From an uncultured Clostridia bacterium (lineage in GTDB: Bacteria > Bacillota > Clostridia > Oscillospirales > Ruminococcaceae), in assembly GCA_947625335.1 (NCBI GenBank), contig CANQNY010000007.1, positions 1-37,739 on the forward strand: 37,739 nucleotides of DNA, given 5' to 3'. The first letter of the stretch is position 1; the number at the start of each line of letters is the position of its first letter. This document shows, in pieces, positions 32,592-37,739 of this stretch. A program made the translations under genes and the position numbers. Below the pieces are notes generated by a model that made no database searches, was not told the origin of the DNA, and saw nothing but the letters and a program-made list of their open reading frames with translations.

Positions 32592-32607
32592 GGATATGGT
32601 AGAATTA
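32579..32607 (+). promoter_or_regulatory. Rightward promoter of the excisionase-like gene
   Basis: TTGCAA (32579-32584), 17 bp, TAGAAT (32602-32607). It overlaps the leftward promoter, so the two exclude each other. Confidence 0.75.
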
Positions 32608-32636
32608 AATCATCGAAAACCTGAGGAGGAGATTTT

Positions 32637-32885
32637 ATGGACAACAAAAAAGAAATTATAGCGGCGGTGAGCGAGCTGCTCGGGCAACTTTTTGAACGCG
32701 AGGAAACGGACAAGCAACCGACTTCCGAACCCGTTGAGCTGCTGACAATCAAGGAGTGCGTCGAACAAATTCGCGGATTGAACGAGTACACGGTGCGGCA
32801 ACTTGTCGCGCGGAACGAAATCCCGTTTATCCGCAGCGGGCGCGGAAAGCGCGGGAAATCCTTATCCCGAAAGCGGCGTTGCTGA
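32637..32885 (+). CDS. Excisionase-like HTH protein with frameshifted end
   Basis: 82 aa with AGGAGGAG upstream. The middle carries a MerR/excisionase-type HTH (LLTIKECVEQIRGLNEYTVR then QLVARNEIPFIRSGRGKRGK). As written the end is KSLSRKRRC. Adding one A at GGGAAATCC (32855-32863) restores KILIPKAALLKYFSAK and a TAG at 32903-32905, the usual ending of this family. The start and DNA-binding part are intact. Likely role: DNA-binding regulator or excision factor of the element. Confidence 0.75.
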   Translation: MDNKKEIIAAVSELLGQLFEREETDKQPTSEPVELLTIKECVEQIRGLNEYTVRQLVARNEIPFIRSGRGKRGKSLSRKRRC

Positions 32886-32960
32886 AGTATTTTAGCGCGA
32901 AATAGTGCAGAAAAATGCAGTTGCTTTCGCGCTAAAATTGAGGTGAAAGGAGTTGTTGAA

Positions 32961-33809
32961 ATGCAAATTACAAACGTACTGAACCCGACTAACACGCTGT
33001 CCGTGAACCGCCTGCTTGCCCACAAGCTGGGGCTTAATGCCGCCGTTGTGTATGCCGCGCTGGTCGCAAAACAGGCGTACTACGAGGCGCGGGAGATGCT
33101 CGACAAGGACGGCTATTTTTACTCAACCGAGGACGATTTGAAGGAAAGCACCTCGCTGTCAAAACGGCAACAGGCGCGCGCTGTGAAGGCTTTGGAGTGC
33201 GTGGGGCTGATTGAGAAGGATACGCGCGGAATGCCTGCTAAGAGGTCTTTTCGTGTGAAAGATGATGTTGAACTTTTGCAAAAAATTCTCGGGCAGAAGT
33301 GCGAAAATGCTCCGACAAGTTGTCCCGAAAACGCACAACAAGCAGGCGCATTTTGTGCCGACAAGTTGGCGCAAAACGAGCCGCACACTTATAAAACTAA
33401 AGAAAATAAATCTAAAGATAATCCTATCAATCAATCCGCGGACGGGATTGATGGGATTGATAACAAGCGCGAAAATTATTTGGAGATTATCCGCGAGAAC
33501 ATTGACTACGACTGCTTTGCTGAAAAAGAAAAAGTTGATGAACTCGTGAAAATTATGGTTGATGTGGTTTGCTCTATGCGGGAAACTGTGCGGGTTAATG
33601 GCGAGGATTTGCCGACGGAAATTGTGAAAAATCGTTTCCTAAAGCTCGACAATTCGCACATAGATTACGTCCTGACTGCACTTCAGAAGAACACAAGCGA
33701 GGTACGGAACATTCGCGCGTACCTCGTCACCGCGCTTTACAACGCGCCTGCGACGATTGGGAGTTATTACACGGCGTGGGTTAATCACGATATGTATGGA
33801 AGTTCGTAG
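32961..33809 (+). CDS. Replication initiator-like protein (winged helix + DUF6017)
   Basis: 282 aa from the ATG at 32961; AAAGGAG lies 8 bp upstream, and an upstream GTG overlaps that site. N-terminal ~100 residues form a winged helix (LGLNAAVVYAALVAKQAYYE, TEDDLKESTSLSKRQQARAV, LECVGLIEKDTRGMPAKRSF) as in plasmid RepA_N/primase-adaptor proteins. A low-complexity linker follows, and the C-terminal ~90 residues (EKVDELVKIMVDVVCSMRET ... NIRAYLVTALYNAPATIGSY) match what I know as DUF6017. Such proteins start replication of plasmids and integrative elements. The following gap with the oriT candidate fits. Confidence 0.8.
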   Translation: MQITNVLNPTNTLSVNRLLAHKLGLNAAVVYAALVAKQAYYEAREMLDKDGYFYSTEDDLKESTSLSKRQQARAVKALECVGLIEKDTRGMPAKRSFRVKDDVELLQKILGQKCENAPTSCPENAQQAGAFCADKLAQNEPHTYKTKENKSKDNPINQSADGIDGIDNKRENYLEIIRENIDYDCFAEKEKVDELVKIMVDVVCSMRETVRVNGEDLPTEIVKNRFLKLDNSHIDYVLTALQKNTSEVRNIRAYLVTALYNAPATIGSYYTAWVNHDMYGSS

Positions 33810-34121
33810 CGAGCGGAATTTTCTTTTCAGCTTGGCGGGAAATTTTTCGTGGTTGCTGAAAAAATCGTTCGGAAAATTTTTCAAATTTTCGTGAAAGCGG
33901 CAAAAATCCGTTTCGGGTTTTGGAGTGAATTTTTCGGTTTCCGAAAAAATCGCGCGAGGGGTTGCAGGGGCGTTCCCTGCCGAAATGCCGTTTTGTAAAG
34001 CTACGCTTAACAAAATGGCTATTGAGTATAGCAAAACTGTTTGGAATGCGGGAAATTGAAATCAGGTTTAACGGGGCAAATTTGAACTTTTCAAAAAAAT
34101 GGTGAGAGGAGATTTTTCAAG
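33810..34121 (+). other. Rep-relaxase spacer, candidate transfer/replication region
   Basis: 312 bp without a gene. AT-rich first half, then a GCAGGG/CCCTGC hairpin (33964-33980), then the inverted repeats described as oriT candidate. Confidence 0.5.
33987..34032 (+). promoter_or_regulatory. Candidate oriT upstream of the relaxase
   Basis: GCCGTTTTGT (33987-33996) pairs with ACAAAATGGC (34010-34019) with one mismatch. GCTAT-TGAGT-ATAGC (34018-34032) forms the next hairpin, starting inside the first repeat. Adjacent inverted repeats ~90 bp before a MobV gene are the usual oriT arrangement. The nick site cannot be assigned. Confidence 0.4.
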
Positions 34122-35645
34122 ATGAGCGAGCAGGCGCGAAAAAGTCTGTCAATTTCGTTTCGGGTTGACAGTGGAGTGATTGAACACAACAACCGAAAAA
34201 TTGTCGCCAAAAATGTGGACAGGGCGCGGATTTGTGACAACATTATTTATTGTCAACAGGACATCAAGCAGAAATATGCCGAACTTTTCGGGCAGGCACT
34301 TTCGGAGTACAACGCGAAGCAAACGCAAAAAAGCCGCCGCATTCCCGACTACTACGAACACGTTTTGAAGTCCACAAAGGGCAAGCCGTTTTACGAGGTG
34401 GTCGTGCAGTTTGGTGATGTTGAGAGCTGCGGGTTAGGGTCTGGCAATTGGGAAATTGCGGCGAAAATGCTTGATGAGTATATGCGAAATTTTGAGGAAC
34501 GCAACCCGAATTTGAAAGTGTTCAACGCCGTACTCCACCTTGATGAAAGCACTCCGCATTTGCACATAGATTTTGTTCCGATTTCGCGAAAATCTGAGCG
34601 TGGACTTTCGGTCAAGGTTTCGATGAAAGGCGCACTTCGTGAGCAGGGTTTCACCTCGGCGAACCGATTTCAGAACGAGTGGGCGGCGTGGGCGGAACGA
34701 GAGCAGAAGGTTATGACGGAAATTCTCCGTAAGTTTGATTTGAACCGTGACGTGAAAAACGTTCACCGTGAACATCTGTCGGTTGACGAGTACAAAAAGG
34801 TTGCGGCGCAGGTTGCCGAGATTAAAAAAGTGAACGCCCACATTAACGAACTGAAAAAGAAATCGCTGACAACGTTGACGGCAGACGATTTTGAACAGCT
34901 TAACAATCAGAACGATTTTCTGCGGACAGAAATTCAAAAACGCGAGAAACAAATTTCCGAATTGACGGGCAAGGCGAACGCGAAATTTGTGCCTTTGGAG
35001 ATTTTTTCAGAGGAAAAATTGCAATTTGTTGCGGCTGAACTCGAAAAGGCAGGCGTGCCGTTCGTCGAGGAAAACAATTCGGTTTACATACCCGACTACG
35101 CGCAGAAAACCGCACTTACAATCGCCGATAGTTTCCGACCACCGAAGTCTGACGGCGTGAGGGAGAAAATTCGGCTCGACATTGACAGGCTCGTTTACTC
35201 GTCGGCGAATTTTGAAGATTTGCTCCGAAAATTGCAGGGGCGCGGTTACGAGTTAAAGCGCAGGAAGTATCTCACGGTCAAATCTCCAAATGCTGAAAGA
35301 TTTGTAAGGTTGAAAACGTTGGGTGAGGATTACACCCCGAAAAAACTTGAACAGCGCATAGCCGACCGCGAAAAATTCCCGAACGCCGTTCGCGAGAAAC
35401 TGAACACGGCAAGCGAAATTGAAAGAAAATTCCACGCTACAATTCTGAATTTGACCGTGGAAATCTCGCATTTCAAGCTGCTACCGAAAAAGGATAACTC
35501 GCAGAAAATCTACACTTTCCAGAACGACGCGAACATCAACTATCTCGCCGAGCAACTCCGCACAATTCGTGATTTTAAGCTCTGCTCCAGAGAGCAAATT
35601 TACGCAAAAGCTGAGGAGTTGAAAGCCGACAAAACCGCATTATAG
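34122..35645 (+). CDS. mobV: MobV-family relaxase
   Basis: 507 aa, with GAGAGGAG upstream. The N-terminal relaxase domain (~1-230) has the three-His metal motif HLDESTPHLHIDF (starting at His139). A coiled coil (~235-290) follows, then a C-terminal part with DIDRLVYSSANFEDLLRKLQ and GYELKRRKYLTVKSPNAERF, known from Clostridia MobV proteins. It nicks oriT and pilots the strand during mobilisation by a helper conjugation system. Past the TAG the same frame continues ~38 codons (RVKTLIRVYEEIVDGNYIDN, LVRAQVEQHQRH) to a second TAG at 35760-35762, and YEEIVDGNYIDNL looks like a true protein end. The first TAG may thus be a recent nonsense change that leaves the catalytic part intact. Confidence 0.92.
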   Translation: MSEQARKSLSISFRVDSGVIEHNNRKIVAKNVDRARICDNIIYCQQDIKQKYAELFGQALSEYNAKQTQKSRRIPDYYEHVLKSTKGKPFYEVVVQFGDVESCGLGSGNWEIAAKMLDEYMRNFEERNPNLKVFNAVLHLDESTPHLHIDFVPISRKSERGLSVKVSMKGALREQGFTSANRFQNEWAAWAEREQKVMTEILRKFDLNRDVKNVHREHLSVDEYKKVAAQVAEIKKVNAHINELKKKSLTTLTADDFEQLNNQNDFLRTEIQKREKQISELTGKANAKFVPLEIFSEEKLQFVAAELEKAGVPFVEENNSVYIPDYAQKTALTIADSFRPPKSDGVREKIRLDIDRLVYSSANFEDLLRKLQGRGYELKRRKYLTVKSPNAERFVRLKTLGEDYTPKKLEQRIADREKFPNAVREKLNTASEIERKFHATILNLTVEISHFKLLPKKDNSQKIYTFQNDANINYLAEQLRTIRDFKLCSREQIYAKAEELKADKTAL

Positions 35646-35781
35646 CGCGTCAAAACGTTAATCAGAGTGTACGAGGAAATTGTTGACGGGAACTACATAG
35701 ACAACCTTGTCCGAGCGCAAGTTGAACAGCACCAAAGGCACTCGGCGGCATACAAAATTTAGGCATATTTCCGAATACATC

Positions 35782-35810
35782 TTGACTTTAAAGCACAGAA
35801 GTGGTATAAT
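35782..35810 (+). promoter_or_regulatory. Promoter of the integrase at 35855
   Basis: TTGACT (35782-35787), 17 bp, TATAAT (35805-35810). Confidence 0.82.
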
Positions 35811-35854
35811 GAAAGTGCAGAAATATGCCGCGTTGTAAATTAGGAGGGTTTACA

Positions 35855-37048
35855 ATGGCTACAATTCAAAAAAGAGGAAACAGCTACCTTATCAGGGTAA
35901 GCTGCGGATATGACGCGCGGGGCAAGCAGGTCATTCAATCGAAAACTTGGACGCCTGACGAGGGATTGACGACCAAACAGGCGAAAAAAGAACTCGAACG
36001 GCAGAAAATCCTGTTCGAGGAGGAGTGCCGAAACGGTTTTCAGGCGCGGGCGGTGAAGTTTGAAACTTTCTGTAACGAATGGTTTGACGAGTACGCAAAG
36101 CCTAATCTTCGCAGCACTACATACGAGCGTTTGCGCGGTATCGGCAAGCGCATCTGCAAGGCTTTAGGGCATCTTAGAATGGACAGAATAACTGCCCGTG
36201 ACATTCAGCTTTTCGTGAACACGCTTTCCAAAAACGGCGCAAACGAGCATACGGGCGGCGTGCTTTCCTCAAAGACTATCCGTCATTATCTCAACTTTAT
36301 TTCGGACGTGTTTGGTTACGCCGTGAAAATGGGCGTGGTTTCGGAAAATCCGTGTTCGAGGGTGACTGTTCCCAAAACGGTTCAAAGGGAAAAGAAAATC
36401 TACCGTCCGCAGGACATTGAGCGTTTGCTTGCGCTGTTAAAGGACGAGCCGATGAAATATCGCGTTTACTTCAACATTCTTGTTTTCAGCGGGTTTCGGC
36501 GCGGGGAGATGATGGGTTTGGAATGGAAAGATGTGGATTTTGAAAACCGACTGATTTCCGTTCGGAGGACTTCCAACTACACGGTAGAGCGCGGTGTTTA
36601 CACGGACACAACTAAAACTAAGCAATCGCAGAGAACGCTGAAATTCCCGAATGCTGTGTTTGCCTTGCTTAAAGAGTTCAAACTTGAGCAGGAGGAGGAA
36701 CAAAAGCGGCTTGGGAACAAATGGCACGACCACGACCGCCTTTTCGTCAACGACTTCGGAGAGCCTTTACACCCGAATATGCCTTATTATCATCTGAAAC
36801 GCTTTTGCGACAAGAACAGCCTGCCTTTCTACGGTCTGCACAGCTTTCGTCATTCTTTTGCGTCCGTGCTTGTGAACGAGGGCGTGGACATTGTTTCGGT
36901 GTCGGGGGCGTTGGGGCATTCGACGGTAAGCACCACAAGCAACATCTACTGCCACATTATGGAAAATGCCCGCACCAGAGTGAGCGACGCGGTGACGAGT
37001 GCCTTGCATTACAACGAAAACGACCTTGCCGACCCCGAACCGAAATAA
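35855..37048 (+). CDS. int: Tyrosine site-specific integrase
   Basis: 397 aa from MATIQKRGNSYLIRVSCGYD, start chosen for TAGGAGGG 8 bp upstream; a longer frame begins 30 bp earlier. The N-terminal arm-binding (AP2-like) domain spans ~1-55, the core-binding domain ~70-165 (FETFCNEWFDEYAKPNLRST), and the catalytic domain follows with Arg215 (GFRRGE), His329 and Arg332 (HSFRHSF), LGHSTVSTT and Tyr365 (NIYCHI). All key residues are present. It would integrate and excise the element carrying the rep and relaxase genes. The 3' end of the gene carries two 11-bp repeats matching those at 27713. Confidence 0.93.
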   Translation: MATIQKRGNSYLIRVSCGYDARGKQVIQSKTWTPDEGLTTKQAKKELERQKILFEEECRNGFQARAVKFETFCNEWFDEYAKPNLRSTTYERLRGIGKRICKALGHLRMDRITARDIQLFVNTLSKNGANEHTGGVLSSKTIRHYLNFISDVFGYAVKMGVVSENPCSRVTVPKTVQREKKIYRPQDIERLLALLKDEPMKYRVYFNILVFSGFRRGEMMGLEWKDVDFENRLISVRRTSNYTVERGVYTDTTKTKQSQRTLKFPNAVFALLKEFKLEQEEEQKRLGNKWHDHDRLFVNDFGEPLHPNMPYYHLKRFCDKNSLPFYGLHSFRHSFASVLVNEGVDIVSVSGALGHSTVSTTSNIYCHIMENARTRVSDAVTSALHYNENDLADPEPK

Positions 37049-37064
37049 AGAACAAGCAAAGAAC
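37043..37064 (+). repeat. Two 11-bp repeats, right pair, at integrase 3' end
   Basis: AAATAAAGAAC (37043-37053) identical to the left-pair unit, then AAGCAAAGAAC (two changes). It overlaps the last codons of the integrase. Same orientation and period as 27713-27734. Confidence 0.7.
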
Positions 37065-37090
37065 AAGGCGTTTTCCGCGCAAAAGAAAAA

Positions 37091-37126
37091 TCCTCACAAA
37101 CGGCTCTATAAAGCCATTTGTGAGGA
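37091..37126 (-). terminator. Terminator for the acidic-repeat gene (probably bidirectional)
   Basis: TCCTCACAAA-C-GGC pairs with GCC-A-TTTGTGAGGA around an 8-nt loop. On the minus strand it is followed by TTTTTCTTTTG; weaker U-run on the plus strand after the integrase. Confidence 0.75.
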
Positions 37127-37229
37127 CTGAAAATTGTGTAACCTTTACAAAAAAGATTTTTTTAATTCGTCCCCATAATTAAATTATATCACATATTTAG
37201 AGAACTGTCAACAACTTATTCCAATTTTA

Positions 37230-37739
37230 TTACACTCTCATCGTCATTCCCTGACACTCGGACTCGCTCTCATCCTCGTCGAAATCTTCGGATTCCTTAT
37301 CTTCGCTCGGCTCATTGTCCAAGTCCTCAGTTTCCTTGTCGTCTAGTTCCTCGTCCTCAGTTTCTTCGTCGCCGAGTTCCTCACACGCAGTTTCCTCATC
37401 GTCGAGTTCTTCATCCGCAGTTTCTTCGTCGCCGAGTTCCTCACACGCAGTTTCCTCATCGTCGAGTTCTTCATCCGCAGTTTCTTCATCGCCGAGTTCC
37501 TCGTCCTCAGCTTCTTCGTCACCGAGTTCCTCACCCGCAGTTTCTTCATCGCCGAGTTCCTCGTCCTCAGTTTCTTCGTCACCGAGTTCCTCACCCGCAG
37601 TTTCCTCATCGTCGAGTTCCTCGTCCGCAGTTTCTTCGTTGCCGAGCTCCTCGTCCTCAGCCTCCTCATCGCCGAGTTCCTCGTCCTCGGTTTCCTCGCT
37701 TTCGCCGTTGGAAACGTCCTCAAAATCGCCCGAAACGGC
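37230..37739 (-). CDS. Acidic protein of tandem 10-residue repeats, C-terminal part
   Basis: The minus-strand frame is open from the window edge to the TAA at 37230-37232, so 169 residues are visible and the N-terminus is missing. About 12 units of EETxDEELGD (variants ADEELDD, AGEELGD, ACEELGD) are followed by a non-repeat acidic tail (ETEDLDNEPSEDKESEDFDE, ending GMTMRV). More than half of the residues are Glu or Asp. At DNA level the 30-bp unit, and in places a 60-bp double unit, is nearly perfect, so copy number may vary. Highly acidic tails occur in surface, chaperone-like and DNA-mimic proteins; the function is not clear. The opposite strand has a basic open frame only because of codon bias. 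Confidence 0.72.
   Translation of the reverse strand, partial: AVSGDFEDVSNGESEETEDEELGDEEAEDEELGNEETADEELDDEETAGEELGDEETEDEELGDEETAGEELGDEEAEDEELGDEETADEELDDEETACEELGDEETADEELDDEETACEELGDEETEDEELDDKETEDLDNEPSEDKESEDFDEDESESECQGMTMRV
37320..37690. repeat. 30-bp tandem repeat array inside the acidic gene
   Basis: Units of the form GTTTCTTCRTCGCCGAGTTC + CTCNNCNCA. A perfect 60-bp double unit occurs twice around 37366-37490. There are no spacers, so it is not a CRISPR. Confidence 0.85.

Noticed and set aside
37320-37690. CRISPR array
   Set aside because: Repeats are directly tandem with no unique spacers, and they encode a regular peptide.
37343-37723. Basic open frame in the repeat region (KKLRTRNS repeats) as a protein
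   Set aside because: It sits on the same minus strand but in another frame of the acidic repeats; the acidic frame has a natural tail, stop and terminator.
1-37739. General TAG recoding (amber as a sense codon)
   Set aside because: Several genes (first relaxase, gajB, second nuclease) end at TAG followed by terminators or nonsense, so TAG works as a stop here.

Overview
The window looks like an accessory, mobile-element-rich stretch of a Firmicutes genome, probably an anaerobic gut-type Clostridia (Oscillospiraceae/Ruminococcaceae-like). The reasons are the many consensus sigma-A promoters (TTGACA, 17 bp, TATAAT), strong AGGAGG-type ribosome sites, MobV relaxases, double-zinc-ribbon proteins and tyrosine integrases typical of that group. 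The taxonomic call is inference. Base composition is patchy, and the Gabija genes are clearly AT-richer than their neighbours, as expected for stacked islands.

Layout. 1-0.85 kb: the end of a MobV relaxase. 0.9-3.4 kb: a TetR-controlled ABC exporter. 3.5-7.4 kb: a two-gene Gabija-type defence system (OLD/TOPRIM nuclease plus UvrD-like helicase), followed by a small Cys-containing protein behind a structured leader. 8.3-10.1 kb: a graveyard with an integrase stub, a frameshifted MORN protein and an Mrr endonuclease with an in-frame amber codon. 10.2-11.5 kb: a beta-propeller-like protein and a zinc-ribbon membrane protein. 11.7-13 kb: an integrase with a fused Xis-like N-terminus.

13-21.5 kb is the most intriguing part. 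It holds a membrane Ser/Thr kinase, a coupled XRE regulator and a Cys-rich 72-aa protein. Three tandem paralogous ~78-aa coiled-coil proteins follow, then a zinc-ribbon/TIR/TPR-like membrane protein, an SPFH (stomatin-like) protein with C-terminal zinc-ribbon repeats, and a membrane protein with a cytoplasmic coiled region. Two transcription units here share the same promoter architecture: a 17-bp palindrome placed exactly 21 bp before the -10 box. Together they look like a regulated signalling or immune module built around TIR and SPFH proteins; that function is inferred. 21.5-22.9 kb has two exported proteins and a 30-codon gene with its own promoter, structured leader and terminator, all on the minus strand.

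23-26 kb is a restriction-modification module: a 5-cytosine methyltransferase, a frameshifted endonuclease-like gene and a second PD-(D/E)XK-like gene. A perfect 19-bp inverted repeat (22973 / 27440) brackets it together with an unknown gene. Near 27.58 kb lies the exact 3' end of a tRNA gene without its body, a probable integration scar.

27.7-37.1 kb resembles an integrative mobilizable element flanked by matching pairs of 11-bp repeats. It has two cassettes sharing repeated operator and hairpin elements (small protein, methyltransferase-like protein, sigma/anti-sigma pair), a zinc-finger protein, a frameshifted excisionase-like protein, a DUF6017-type replication protein, a candidate oriT, a MobV relaxase and a tyrosine integrase. 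The right edge holds the end of an acidic protein made of 10-residue tandem repeats. Several genes carry single-base losses in A-runs or in-frame TAG codons. These may be real decay or, for the A-runs, assembly error.
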